A DNA stretch of 64,000 bases, taken from positions 4,938,501-5,002,500 of the forward strand of contig NZ_WBXN01000004.1 of the NCBI RefSeq assembly GCF_008973465.1. The letters are read 5' to 3'. The notes under the pieces were generated by a model. The model was not told where the DNA came from. It saw only the letters and a list, made by a program, of their open reading frames with translations, and did no database searches. Shown here piece after piece: positions 48,982 to 59,975 of the stretch (position 1 is the stretch's first letter; each line of letters opens with the position of its first letter). Source of the DNA: Streptomyces sp. SS1-1. Lineage in GTDB: Bacteria > Actinomycetota > Actinomycetes > Streptomycetales > Streptomycetaceae. The translations under genes were made by a program, and so were the position numbers.

Positions 48982-51228
48982 TTGTCAAACACCGAATTCC
49001 AAGACGGTGAATTGCGACGCGAGCAGGAATTCATCGACGGCCTGTACGCACGCGTCGACGCCCTGCGCGGCGACACCGAGGCCGGAGTCTCGGACGCGCT
49101 CGCCCAGGGCGACAAGCCCATGCAGGCCCGCCTGGAGCGGGACATCCTCGTCGCCGAACGCTCGGGGCTGCTCGCCGCGCTCAACGCGGTGGACGGCTCC
49201 CTGTGCTTCGGCCGGATCGACCTCTCCTCCGGCGCGGCCCACCACATCGGCCGGATCGGCCTGCGCGCCGACGACACCGAGCGCACCCCGATCCTCATCG
49301 ACTGGCGAGCCGACGTCGCCCGCCCCTTCTACCTGGCCACCGGCCACACCCCGATGGGGCTGCGGCGCCGGCGGCACATCACCACCGAGGGGCGGACCGT
49401 CACCGCCCTGCACGACGAGATCCTCGACCTCGGCGACCGCGAACGCACCGGCCACGAGGACCCCACCGGCGACGCCGTCCTGCTCGCCGCGCTCGACGCC
49501 GCCCGCACCGGCCGCATGCACGACATCGTGCAGACCATCCAGGCCGAGCAGGACGAGATCATCCGGGCACCGCACCGCGGTGTCCTCGTCGTCGAGGGCG
49601 GCCCCGGCACCGGCAAGACCGCCGTCGCCCTGCACCGCGCCGCCTACCTCCTCTACGAGCACCGCGAGCTGCTCGCCAAGCGGGCCGTCCTGATCGTCGG
49701 CCCCAACCCCGCCTTCCTCGGCTACATCGGCGAGGTCCTGCCCTCCCTCGGCGAGACCGGCGTCCTCCTGGCCACCGTCGGCGAACTCTTCCCCGGCGTG
49801 AAGGCGACCGCGACCGACACCCGCGAGGCGGCGGCCGTGAAGGGCCGCGCCGACATGGCCGACGTCCTCGCCGAGGTCGTCCGCGACTGGCAGGCGCTGC
49901 CCGACCCGGTGATCGCCATCGAGCACGACCGCGAGGTCCTCATGCTCGACGACGGACTGGTCAAGGTCGCCCGCGAGAAGACCCGTGCCGCCCGGCTGCC
50001 GCACAACGCGGCCCGCGAGCACTTCGAGGGGCACATCCTCAACACCCTCACCGAGCTGTACGCCGAGCGGGTCGGCACCGACCCCTTCGACGGCACGAGC
50101 CTCCTCGACCCCAGCGACATCACCCAGATCCGCGACGAGATCGCCGAGAACCCCGAGGTGTGGGCGGCCGTCGACCAGCTCTGGCCGCGGCTCACCCCGC
50201 AGCGCCTGGTCGCCGACTTCCTCGCCGACCCCGTCGGCTACCTCCCCGACGAGGACGCGGCCGCGATCCGGCGGCCCGTGACCCGGGCGTGGACCGTGGC
50301 GGACGTACCGCTGCTCGACGAGGCCGCCGAACTGCTCGGCGAGGACGACCGTATCGCCCGGGCCCGGGCCGAACGCGAGCGCGAGACGCAGATCGCCTAC
50401 GCGCAGGGCGTGCTGGACGTGTCGTACGCGTCCCGGACCTACGAGTTCGAGGACAAGGACGAGGAGGACAGCGAGGTCCTCTCCGCGCACGACATCATCG
50501 ACGCCGAGCGGTTCGCCGAACGCCACGAGGAGGACGACCACCGCAGCGCCGCCGAGCGGGCGGCGGCCGACCGCACCTGGGCGTTCGGGCACATCATCGT
50601 CGACGAGGCGCAGGAACTGTCCCCGATGGCCTGGCGGCTGCTCATGCGGCGCGTCCCCACCCGCTCGATGACCCTGGTCGGCGACCCGGCGCAGACGGCG
50701 GAACCGGCGGGCGTCGGCTCCTGGGAGGACATCCTCCAGCCGTACGTCGAGGACCGCTGGGAGCACACCCGGCTCGGCGTCAACTACCGCACGCCCGCCG
50801 AGATCATGGAGCTGGCGGCGGCCGTCGTCCGGGCGGAGAACCCGGACTTCGAACCGCCGAGCTCCGTTCGGTCGACGGGGGAGCGGCCCTGGATCCGGGC
50901 CACCGACGATCTGCCCGAGGCCGTGGCCTCGGCGGTGAAGGAGCTGACCCCGGCCGAGGGGCGGCTCGCGGTCATCGCCCCCCGCCATCTGCACCGGCGG
51001 CTGGCCGCTCGGCTGGACGGGGTGACGGCGGGGGAGCAGCCCGATCTCACGCGTACCGTCGTGCTCCTCGACCCCCGTCAGGCCAAGGGGTTGGAGTTCG
51101 ACTCGGTGCTGGTGGTGGAGCCGGGGCTGTACGGCACGAGCGACTTGTACGTGGCCCTGACGCGTGCGACGCAACGCCTGGGAGTCCTCCACACGGGCCG
51201 CCTCCCCAAGGCCCTGTCCGAGAACTGA
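48982..51228 (+). CDS. HelR-like UvrD/Rep-type ATPase
   Basis: A 748-residue SF1 helicase-like motor related to HelD/HelR, which bind and recycle RNA polymerase. An N-terminal coiled-coil arm (about 1-65) precedes Walker A EGGPGTGKTA (about 205-214). A Walker B-like IIVDEAQELSPMAWR, motif III TLVGDPAQT, LGVNYRTPAEI and the final motif VALTRATQRLGVLH follow. The 1A insert region of about 300-480 matches HelD-type proteins. It starts at TTG 48982, chosen for CGGGAGCGGAA upstream. Some HelR proteins give rifampicin tolerance; the rifamycin-associated element was not seen here, so this copy may be housekeeping. Confidence 0.9.
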   Translation: MSNTEFQDGELRREQEFIDGLYARVDALRGDTEAGVSDALAQGDKPMQARLERDILVAERSGLLAALNAVDGSLCFGRIDLSSGAAHHIGRIGLRADDTERTPILIDWRADVARPFYLATGHTPMGLRRRRHITTEGRTVTALHDEILDLGDRERTGHEDPTGDAVLLAALDAARTGRMHDIVQTIQAEQDEIIRAPHRGVLVVEGGPGTGKTAVALHRAAYLLYEHRELLAKRAVLIVGPNPAFLGYIGEVLPSLGETGVLLATVGELFPGVKATATDTREAAAVKGRADMADVLAEVVRDWQALPDPVIAIEHDREVLMLDDGLVKVAREKTRAARLPHNAAREHFEGHILNTLTELYAERVGTDPFDGTSLLDPSDITQIRDEIAENPEVWAAVDQLWPRLTPQRLVADFLADPVGYLPDEDAAAIRRPVTRAWTVADVPLLDEAAELLGEDDRIARARAERERETQIAYAQGVLDVSYASRTYEFEDKDEEDSEVLSAHDIIDAERFAERHEEDDHRSAAERAAADRTWAFGHIIVDEAQELSPMAWRLLMRRVPTRSMTLVGDPAQTAEPAGVGSWEDILQPYVEDRWEHTRLGVNYRTPAEIMELAAAVVRAENPDFEPPSSVRSTGERPWIRATDDLPEAVASAVKELTPAEGRLAVIAPRHLHRRLAARLDGVTAGEQPDLTRTVVLLDPRQAKGLEFDSVLVVEPGLYGTSDLYVALTRATQRLGVLHTGRLPKALSEN

Positions 51229-51291
51229 CTTCCTTCGCCCCCGCCGCCCCTTCCCGTCCCATCCTTCTGGGGCTCCGCCCCAGACCCCGCT

Positions 51292-51337
51292 CCTCAAACG
51301 CCGGAGGGGCTGAAATCAGCCCGTCCGGCGTTTGAGG
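51292..51337. terminator. Compound hairpin terminator between HelR-like gene and glgB
   Basis: An outer 14-bp stem, CCTCAAACGCCGGA with its complement, encloses an inner stem GGGCTGA/TCAGCCC. This CTCAAACGCCGG motif is widespread between convergent Streptomyces genes. Confidence 0.88.
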
Positions 51338-51347
51338 ACGAGGAAAC

Positions 51348-54320
51348 CTAGGCCGGGCGCAGCCAGACCGTGGCCAGGGGCGGCAGCGTCAGCCGGATGC
51401 TCGCCGGGCACCCGTGCCAGCTCTGCGGCTCCGGCTTCACCGGCTCGGGGTTGACCACGTCACCACCCCCGTACCGCGCCGCATCCGTGTTCACCACCTC
51501 ATGCCACGCCGGCACCTCCTCCGGCACCCCCAGCCGATACCCCTCCCGCACGACCGGCGACATGTTCGACACCGCCAGCAGCGGCACCCCCTCCGCGTCG
51601 TACCGCAGGAACGCGAACACGTTGTCGTCGGCCGCGTCCGCCACCACCCACCGGAACCCGGACGGATCGGTGTCGCGCTGCCACAGCGCCGGCGTGTGCC
51701 GGTACACCGTGTTCAGATCACGCACCAGATCGCGCACCCCCCGGTGGTCCGCCTCCGCCCCGTACGCCGGATCCAGCAGCCACCAGTCCGGCCCGTGCGC
51801 CTCCGACCACTCCGCGCCCTGCGCGAACTCCTGCCCCATGAAGAGCAGCTGCTTGCCGGGGTGCGCCCACATGAAGCCCAGATACGCCCGCAGGTTCGCC
51901 CGCTGCTGCCACCAGTCCCCGGGCATCTTCGACACCAGGGACCGCTTGCCGTGCACCACCTCGTCGTGCGAGATCGGCAGGACGTAGTTCTCGCTGTACG
52001 CGTACACCATCGAGAACGTCATCTCGTCGTGGTGGTACCTGCGGTGCACCGGCTCCTTCGTCATGTACTCCAGCGAGTCGTGCATCCAGCCCATGTTCCA
52101 CTTCAGCCCGAAGCCCAGCCCGCCGAAGCCGCCCGGCCCGGTCACGTGCGTCGGCCGGGTCACCCCGTCCCAGGCGGTCGACTCCTCGGCGATGGTGACG
52201 ATCCCCGGGTTGCGCCGGTACACGGTCGCGTTCATCTCCTGGAGGAAGGCCACCGCGTCCAGGTTCTCCCGGCCGCCGTGCTCGTTCGGCACCCACTGTC
52301 CGGGCTCACGCGAGTAGTCCAGGTAGAGCATCGAGGCGACGGCGTCCACCCGCAGCCCGTCGATGTGGAACTCCTCGCACCAGTACACCGCGTTGGCGAC
52401 CAGGAAGTTGCGCACCTCGCGCCGCCCGAAGTCGAACTCCAGGGTGCCCCAGTCGGGGTGGGCGGAGCGCAGCGGGTCCTCGTGCTCGTACAGCGGACGC
52501 CCGTCGAACTCGGCCAGCGCCCAGTCGTCGCGCGGGAAGTGCGCCGGCACCCAGTCCATCAGCACCCCGATCCCGGCCTGGTGCAGCCGGTCCACGAGGT
52601 ACCTGAAGTCGTCGGGCGTGCCGAGCCGGGCCGTGGGCGCGTAGAAGCCGGTGACCTGGTAGCCCCACGAGCCACCGAACGGGTGCTCGGCGACCGGCAT
52701 CAGCTCCACGTGCGTGAAGCCGAGGTCCTTGACGTAGGCGGGCAGCTGCTCGGCGAGCTGCCGGTACGTCAGCCCCGGCCGCCAGGACGCCAGGTGCACC
52801 TCGTACACCGAGAACGGCGCCTCGTGCGGGGCCGGTGTGCCGCGCCGCTCCAGCCACTCCGCGTCGCCCCACTCGTACGCCGAGGCGCACACGATGGACG
52901 ACGTGTCCGGCGGTGCCTCGGTGCGGCGGGCCATCGGGTCGGCGCGCAGCGTCTTCGAACCGTCGGGCCGGGTGATCTCGAACTTGTACAGCTCGCCCTC
53001 GCCGATGCCGGGCACGAACAGCTCCCACACCCCGGTGCCGCCGAGCGAGCGCAGCGGGAAGCCGGTGCCGTCCCAGTAGTTGAAGGTGCCGGCGAGGGAG
53101 ACACCGCGCGCGTTCGGCGCCCACACGGTGAAGCGGGTGCCGGTGACGCCCTGGTGGGTCATCGGCTGGGCGCCGAGCGCCTTCCACAGCTCCTCGTGCC
53201 GGCCCTCACCGATCAGATGCAGGTCGAGCTCGCCGAGCGCGGGCAGGAAGCGGTAGGCGTCCTCGGTCTCGTGCACCGACCCCTCGTACGCCACGAGGAG
53301 CCGGTAGTCCCGCGGGACGTCCCGCAGCGGGAGCAGCCCGGTGAAGAACCCGTCGCCGTCGTCGTGGAGTTCGGCCCGTACGGCTCCGGCGGCGACCGTC
53401 ACCGACAGGGCGTACGGCCGGAAGGCGCGGAAGGCGACACCGCCGGGGACGGGGTGCGCCCCGAGCACGGAGTGCGGGTCGTGGTGCGTGCCGGACAGCA
53501 GCCGGTCGCGGTCGGCGGCGTCCAGCGCGGCCGAGCCCGCGACCGTCACGGGGGCGCCGGGTCCGGGCGTGCCCCCGGCCGCCTGCTGGGCCGGGATCTT
53601 CTTCTGCGCGGCCTGCTGGGCGGGGATCTTCCGGGCCCCGGCCTTCTCGCCGGCCGCGCCCCCGGCCGACGGGGTCGCGGGAGCGGCCCCCTTGCCGGAG
53701 GCGGCCTTGGCGGGCGTCCGCGCGGTGGCCTGCCGGGCCACGGTCTTCTTCGCGGCGGTCTTCCTGGCGGCGGCCTCGGTGGTGGCCGTCTTCTTGGCGG
53801 CGGGCTTCTCGGCCGCGGTCTTCTTGACGGCCGCCTTCTTCGCGACTGCCTTCTTGGCGGCCGTCTTCTTCACGACTGCCTTCTTGGCCACGGTCTTCTC
53901 GGCCGGGGCCTTCTTCGCGGTGGTCTTCCTCGGCGCGGGCGTCTCGGCCGCCTGGGCCGGAGCCTTCTTGGCCACGGCCTTCGTCACGGCCTTCTTCGTG
54001 ACGGCCTTCTCCGCCGCGGCCCCCTTCGCAGCCGTCTTCTTTGCGGCCGCCTTCACCGGAGCCTTCTTCGCGGCCGTCTTCTTCGCAACCGTCTCAGCCG
54101 CCTCCGCACCCGGTGCGGCCTTCTTCGCCGCCCCCCTCCGCATCGACTCCACGGCCTTCTCGACGGCCCTCGCGGGCGTGGACTTCCCGGCCGGTGCGGC
54201 CTTCTTCGCCGTCGCCTTCTTCACGGCCGGCGTGGACCCTGCCGGCGTGGACCCGGTCTGCGTGGACTCGGCCGGTGTCTGCGGGTCCGGGTCGCTGGAG
54301 GGAGTGGTGCGGGGGGTCAC
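51348..54320 (-). CDS. glgB: 1,4-alpha-glucan branching enzyme with Lys/Ala-rich N-terminal tail
   Basis: Transfers alpha-1,4 segments to 1,6 branch points of glucan. The proposed start GTG 54320 has a strong GAGGAGG ribosome-binding site eight bases upstream, so it can be made independently of the maltokinase frame. The 990-residue product has an extra N-terminal tail, about residues 33-255 of AKKAAAK-type repeats, then a CBM48 domain and the GH13 barrel. Catalytic motifs are HIDGLRVDAVASMLY (Asp nucleophile), VTIAEESTAWDG (Glu acid) and LPISHDEVVHGK. Branching enzymes are normally about 730-780 residues. It ends 119 bases from the convergent HelR-like gene. Confidence 0.88.
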   Translation of the reverse strand: MTPRTTPSSDPDPQTPAESTQTGSTPAGSTPAVKKATAKKAAPAGKSTPARAVEKAVESMRRGAAKKAAPGAEAAETVAKKTAAKKAPVKAAAKKTAAKGAAAEKAVTKKAVTKAVAKKAPAQAAETPAPRKTTAKKAPAEKTVAKKAVVKKTAAKKAVAKKAAVKKTAAEKPAAKKTATTEAAARKTAAKKTVARQATARTPAKAASGKGAAPATPSAGGAAGEKAGARKIPAQQAAQKKIPAQQAAGGTPGPGAPVTVAGSAALDAADRDRLLSGTHHDPHSVLGAHPVPGGVAFRAFRPYALSVTVAAGAVRAELHDDGDGFFTGLLPLRDVPRDYRLLVAYEGSVHETEDAYRFLPALGELDLHLIGEGRHEELWKALGAQPMTHQGVTGTRFTVWAPNARGVSLAGTFNYWDGTGFPLRSLGGTGVWELFVPGIGEGELYKFEITRPDGSKTLRADPMARRTEAPPDTSSIVCASAYEWGDAEWLERRGTPAPHEAPFSVYEVHLASWRPGLTYRQLAEQLPAYVKDLGFTHVELMPVAEHPFGGSWGYQVTGFYAPTARLGTPDDFRYLVDRLHQAGIGVLMDWVPAHFPRDDWALAEFDGRPLYEHEDPLRSAHPDWGTLEFDFGRREVRNFLVANAVYWCEEFHIDGLRVDAVASMLYLDYSREPGQWVPNEHGGRENLDAVAFLQEMNATVYRRNPGIVTIAEESTAWDGVTRPTHVTGPGGFGGLGFGLKWNMGWMHDSLEYMTKEPVHRRYHHDEMTFSMVYAYSENYVLPISHDEVVHGKRSLVSKMPGDWWQQRANLRAYLGFMWAHPGKQLLFMGQEFAQGAEWSEAHGPDWWLLDPAYGAEADHRGVRDLVRDLNTVYRHTPALWQRDTDPSGFRWVVADAADDNVFAFLRYDAEGVPLLAVSNMSPVVREGYRLGVPEEVPAWHEVVNTDAARYGGGDVVNPEPVKPEPQSWHGCPASIRLTLPPLATVWLRPA

Positions 54321-55766
54321 GGGCGGGGCCTCCTCGGCGAAGGGGGGGGAAACGGGGGTGGAGGGAGGTGCGGGCGGGGCGTCGGCGGCGAGGCGGCGTA
54401 TCGCCGCCATCGGCACCGGCAGCCAGTCGGGCCGGTGCCGGGCCTCGTAGACGACCTCGTAGATCGCCTTGTCGGTCTCGTACGCCCGCAGCAGCACCGG
54501 ATCGGTCCGCGGGTCGGCGCCGCCCGCCTCGGCGTACCCGGAGCAGTAGGCGGCCCGGCAGGCGTCCGCCCAGCCGGGCGCCGGGTGCTCGGCGGAGTGG
54601 GCGGCGTAGTCGAAGGAGCGCAGCATGCCCGCCACGTCCCGGGCCGGCGGCTGTGGCATCCGCCGTTCCGCGAGCGGTTTCGACGGCTCGCCCTCGAAGT
54701 CGATCAGCCACCACCGCCCGTCGGGCGAGCGCAGGCACTGCCCGAGGTGCAGATCGCCGTGGACGCGCTGCGCCGTCCAGGTGCGCCCCTCGGCGGCGAG
54801 ATCGGCCAGCGCGTCGAACGCCGAGCGCAGGGCGGGGGCGTACGGCCGTAAGGCGGGCACCGCCTGGGCGGCCGCGTCGAGCCGTGCGGCCATGCCCTCG
54901 ACCTGCTGCCGCACCTGGGTGTGCCCGAGCGTGACGGTCGGCAGGGCGCGGGCCAGCGCCATGTGCACCTCGGCGGTCGCGCGCCCGAGGGCCCGGGCCG
55001 CGGAGGCGAACTCCTCGCCCTTGGCGAGCCCGCGCAGCGCCAGGTCCCAGCCGTCCGCCGCGCCCTGCACGAACGGCTGGAGCACCCCCAGCACATACGG
55101 CTCGCCGGACAGCTCCGCCCGCATCCACGCCGTCGGCGCGGGCACCCGGTCGCAGCCCTCGCGGGCCAGCGCCAGCGGCAGCTCCAGGTCCGGGTTGACG
55201 CCGGGCACGACCCGGCGCAGCAGCTTCAGGATGAACGTATCGCCGTAGACGACCGACGAGTTGGACTGCTCCGAGGTGACCAGGCGGGGCACCAGGCCCG
55301 ACCGGATCTCGGCGCCGGGGTCCCGCTCGAAGCGGAGGGCGCCGACGCGCGCCCCGGTGCGCAGGGCCTCCAGCAGCAGTTCGCAGGGGCGGGGGTCGTA
55401 CAGCGCGTCGTACACGGTGCGCCCCGCGAGGGGGCCCTCGGTGACATGCCCGATCAGCGCGGGTGCCAGCCGGGGCGGCAGCGCCTCACGGTCCCCGACG
55501 AGCAACTGGTAGCAGTCGGCGGGCTGTTCGGGCGCGCCCGGCGCCGGTGTGAGCGGCTGGTGGGCGCGCACCAGCAGGTGGTGGAGGCCGCGCTTGCCTC
55601 CGTGCGGCAGCAGTTCGGTCGCCGCGACCAGCGAGAAGCCCGTGACCGGACGCCCCTTGCCGGCGAACCAGCGCTGCCGTGGCAGCCAGTCCCTGAGCAG
55701 GGGGTCCAGTGACGCGAGGAGGCCGGGCGGAGTGCTGAGGGTGCTTCGGGTGACGGCTTCCGACAT
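51348..55766 (-). CDS. Maltokinase-GlgB continuous reading frame (apparent fusion)
   Basis: Read as given, one frame of 1472 residues covers two GlgE-pathway enzymes. Residues 1 to about 455 are maltokinase (Mak/Pep2), which phosphorylates maltose to maltose-1-phosphate. It starts LPRQRWFAGKGRPVTGF and has the kinase loop RVHGDLHLGQCL and metal site WWLIDFEGEP. Residues from about 740 are the glycogen branching enzyme. The join lies at an 8-C run at codons 472-474 (54342-54349). With 7 C the maltokinase would stop at a TGA overlapping the GTG of glgB (GTGA). I think two coupled genes are the ancestral state; a true fusion or sequencing error cannot be separated here. Confidence 0.85.
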   Translation of the reverse strand: MSEAVTRSTLSTPPGLLASLDPLLRDWLPRQRWFAGKGRPVTGFSLVAATELLPHGGKRGLHHLLVRAHQPLTPAPGAPEQPADCYQLLVGDREALPPRLAPALIGHVTEGPLAGRTVYDALYDPRPCELLLEALRTGARVGALRFERDPGAEIRSGLVPRLVTSEQSNSSVVYGDTFILKLLRRVVPGVNPDLELPLALAREGCDRVPAPTAWMRAELSGEPYVLGVLQPFVQGAADGWDLALRGLAKGEEFASAARALGRATAEVHMALARALPTVTLGHTQVRQQVEGMAARLDAAAQAVPALRPYAPALRSAFDALADLAAEGRTWTAQRVHGDLHLGQCLRSPDGRWWLIDFEGEPSKPLAERRMPQPPARDVAGMLRSFDYAAHSAEHPAPGWADACRAAYCSGYAEAGGADPRTDPVLLRAYETDKAIYEVVYEARHRPDWLPVPMAAIRRLAADAPPAPPSTPVSPPFAEEAPPVTPRTTPSSDPDPQTPAESTQTGSTPAGSTPAVKKATAKKAAPAGKSTPARAVEKAVESMRRGAAKKAAPGAEAAETVAKKTAAKKAPVKAAAKKTAAKGAAAEKAVTKKAVTKAVAKKAPAQAAETPAPRKTTAKKAPAEKTVAKKAVVKKTAAKKAVAKKAAVKKTAAEKPAAKKTATTEAAARKTAAKKTVARQATARTPAKAASGKGAAPATPSAGGAAGEKAGARKIPAQQAAQKKIPAQQAAGGTPGPGAPVTVAGSAALDAADRDRLLSGTHHDPHSVLGAHPVPGGVAFRAFRPYALSVTVAAGAVRAELHDDGDGFFTGLLPLRDVPRDYRLLVAYEGSVHETEDAYRFLPALGELDLHLIGEGRHEELWKALGAQPMTHQGVTGTRFTVWAPNARGVSLAGTFNYWDGTGFPLRSLGGTGVWELFVPGIGEGELYKFEITRPDGSKTLRADPMARRTEAPPDTSSIVCASAYEWGDAEWLERRGTPAPHEAPFSVYEVHLASWRPGLTYRQLAEQLPAYVKDLGFTHVELMPVAEHPFGGSWGYQVTGFYAPTARLGTPDDFRYLVDRLHQAGIGVLMDWVPAHFPRDDWALAEFDGRPLYEHEDPLRSAHPDWGTLEFDFGRREVRNFLVANAVYWCEEFHIDGLRVDAVASMLYLDYSREPGQWVPNEHGGRENLDAVAFLQEMNATVYRRNPGIVTIAEESTAWDGVTRPTHVTGPGGFGGLGFGLKWNMGWMHDSLEYMTKEPVHRRYHHDEMTFSMVYAYSENYVLPISHDEVVHGKRSLVSKMPGDWWQQRANLRAYLGFMWAHPGKQLLFMGQEFAQGAEWSEAHGPDWWLLDPAYGAEADHRGVRDLVRDLNTVYRHTPALWQRDTDPSGFRWVVADAADDNVFAFLRYDAEGVPLLAVSNMSPVVREGYRLGVPEEVPAWHEVVNTDAARYGGGDVVNPEPVKPEPQSWHGCPASIRLTLPPLATVWLRPA

Positions 55767-55818
55767 GACGTCGCGTCCTTTCCCCGGACGGTCGGGGTGA
55801 TACTTCTGCGTGCCCCGG

Positions 55819-55842
55819 GCGGGGCGGTGGAAACCGCCCCGC
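55819..55842. terminator. Hairpin between treS and maltokinase genes
   Basis: A perfect 10-bp stem GCGGGGCGGT with its complement and GGAA loop in the 86-base treS-maltokinase gap. It may attenuate rather than end transcription, since the pathway genes continue. Confidence 0.6.
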
Positions 55843-55852
55843 GCGCGGGCTC

Positions 55853-57549
<1,697 letters not shown>

Positions 57550-57553
<4 letters not shown>

Positions 57554-59712
57554 GTGGCGGGTGACCCTCCGATCTGCGGGGTGGACGGTCGCAGAGCCTG
57601 GCCGCGCGCATCCCGGGGACGCCCCCCGGGCTCCCGGCCGACGACGAGCACATGCGCGCCGCCGGGCAGGAGACGCACATAGTTCGCTCTGCCCCAGTGA
57701 TAGGTCTCGCCGGTGAGCTCGTCGCGCACCGGCACCGACTCGTGCCAGTCCAGGCCGAGTTGCGGCATGTCCAACGAGACCGTGGCCTCCTGGGTGTGGT
57801 GAGGGTCGAGGTTGGCGACCACCAGAACCGTGTTCGAACCGCTGCGCTTCGAGTAGGCGATCACCACCTCCTTGTCAGCGTGGTGGAAGTGCAGGTCACG
57901 TAGCTGCTGGAGGGCCGGATTCGCCCGCCGGACCGCGTTCAGCCGGGTGATGAGGGGGGTGATGGTGCGGCCCTCGGCTTCGGCGGTCTCCCAGTCCCGT
58001 CGACGCAGCTGGTACTTCTCGCTGTCGAGGTACTCCTCGCTGCCGTCGCGCAGGGGGGTGTTCTCGCACAGTTCGTAGCCGCTGTAGACGCCCCAGGTGG
58101 GGGAGAGGGTCGCGGCGAGGACCGCGCGGACCTCGAAGGCGGGACGGTGTCCGTGCTGGAGGTAGGCGTGCAGGATGTCGGGGGTGTTCACGAAGAAGTT
58201 GGGCCGCATGTAGGCGGCCGCCTCCCCCGACAGCTCGGTCAGGTACTCGGTGAGTTCCTGCTTCTCCGTACGCCAGGTGAAGTACGTGTAGGACTGCTGG
58301 AAGCCGATCTGGGCCAGCGTGTGCATCATCGCGGGCCGGGTGAACGCCTCGGCCAGGAAGATGACGTCGGGGTCGGTGCGGTTGATGTCGGCGATGACCC
58401 GCTGCCAGAACACCACCGGCTTGGTGTGGGGGTTGTCGACGCGGAAGATGCGCACGCCGTGGCCCATCCAGTGCCGCAGGATCCGCAGCGTCTCGGTGAC
58501 CAGGCCGTCCATGTCGGCGTCGAACGCGATCGGGTAGATGTCCTGGTACTTCTTCGGCGGGTTCTCGGCGTAGGCGATGGTGCCGTCGGGGCGGTGGTGG
58601 AACCACTCCGGGTGCTTCGACACCCACGGATGGTCCGGCGAGCACTGCAGGGCGAAGTCCAGCGCGATCTCCAGCCCCAGCTCCTTCGCCCACGTCACGA
58701 ACCGGTCGAAGTCCTCGATCGTGCCCAGGTCCGGGTGCACGGCGTCGTGCCCGCCCTCCGGCGAGCCGATCGCCCACGGCACCCCCACATCCTCCGGCCC
58801 GGCCGAGAGGGTGTTGTTGGGGCCCTTGCGGAACGTCGTGCCGATCGGGTGGATCGGCGGCAGGTACACCACGTCGAAGCCCATCGCGGCGATCGCCGGC
58901 AGGCGGCGCGCCGCCGTCTCGAACGTGCCGTGCGGCCGCTCGGGAGTGCCCTCCGACCGTGGGAAGAACTCGTACCAGGCCCCGTACAGGGCCCGTTCAC
59001 GCTCGACCAGCAGCGGCAGCGGCTCCGACGCCGTCACCAGATCCCGCACCGGATAGCGGGCCAGGACCTCGTCGACCTCGGGGGTCAGCGCGGCCGACAG
59101 CCGCCAGGCCGCCGGGCGGGACTCGTCCCGGAGCGCCTCGGCCGCCCGCAGGACCACCGCCCGCGCGGGGCCCTCGGGCACCCCGGCGGCGGCGCGTTCG
59201 TGCAGCCGCGCGCCCTCCTCCAGCACCAGGTCGGTGTCGATGCCGGCCGGGATCTTGATCTGGGCGGTGTGCCGCCAGGTGGTGACCGGGTCGCCCCATG
59301 CCTCCACCCGGTACGTCCAGTGGCCGGGCGCGTCCGGGGTGACGGTGGCGCCCCAGCGGTCGGTGCCCGGCGCGAGTTCCCGCATCGGCGTCCAGGGACC
59401 CGGGCGGCCCTCCGGACCGGTCAGGACCACGTTGGCGGCCACCGCGTCATGGCCCTCCCGGAACACGGTCGCCGTGACCATGAAGGACTCGCCGGTCACG
59501 GCCTTGGCGGGCCGGCGCCCGTGCTGCACGACCGGACGGACGTCGAGGACCGGTATGCGCCCGACCCCGTCCGCCGCGCCGGCCGGGGCGGGCGCCGGGG
59601 GTCCCGGGTCGGCGGTGGCGGCGCCCCGGACGGGCGGGGCCGTGGCACGGGACGCCGGGTCGGCGGCGCGGGACGTCGGGGGTGAGGACGACTGGTGGTG
59701 CTTGGCGGGCAT
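57550..59712 (-). CDS. glgE: Alpha-1,4-glucan:maltose-1-phosphate maltosyltransferase
   Basis: Extends linear alpha-glucan from maltose-1-phosphate, the key step of the GlgE pathway. It has 720 residues. A disordered Ala/Pro N-terminus (about 1-50) precedes the N-terminal beta domain and the GH13_3 barrel. Signature elements are the YLPPIHPIGTTFRKGPNN loop, HGVRIFRVDNPHTKPVVFW with the nucleophile Asp, VIFLAEAFTRPAMM with the acid Glu, and the NTPDILHAYLQ segment. Start ATG 59712 is preceded by CAGGAGCGGTC; the frame upstream to 59799 lacks support. Confidence 0.96.
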
Positions 59713-59975
59713 GACCGCTCCTGTCCGCGTCAACGTTGGTGGGCGGATGGCAATGGGGAGGTGGGTCCTGCGGTGTGACGGTGTCGCTGTCGGCTGCACC
59801 CCGTGGGGGTGTGCGCCCGGGAGCGCACGGGTGGGGTGTACCGGAGGAGCCTTCCCACCCTATTCGGGTGGGCAATCCGGCACTTTGTTAACTACTCACG
59901 CGTATGTCTACGCACAAGACCGGCCCCGTTCCGGACGGACGGGACCGGTCCCCGTACTCCGCCGCGACCCGTCCG
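59713..59975. promoter_or_regulatory. Intergenic region with glgE promoter
   Basis: This 263-base gap precedes the glgE operon. It contains the AT-richer GGCACTTTGTTAACTACTC near 59878-59896 and a small CCCACCC/GGGTGGG hairpin near 59853-59871. The main promoter of the glgE-treS-maltokinase-glgB operon must lie here. The subtilase terminator is at its right end. Confidence 0.4.
59918..59950 (-). terminator. Terminator after the subtilase gene
   Basis: GACCGGCCCCGT pairs with ACGGGACCGGTC with one mismatch around a 9-base loop, 26 bases past the subtilase stop. Confidence 0.65.
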
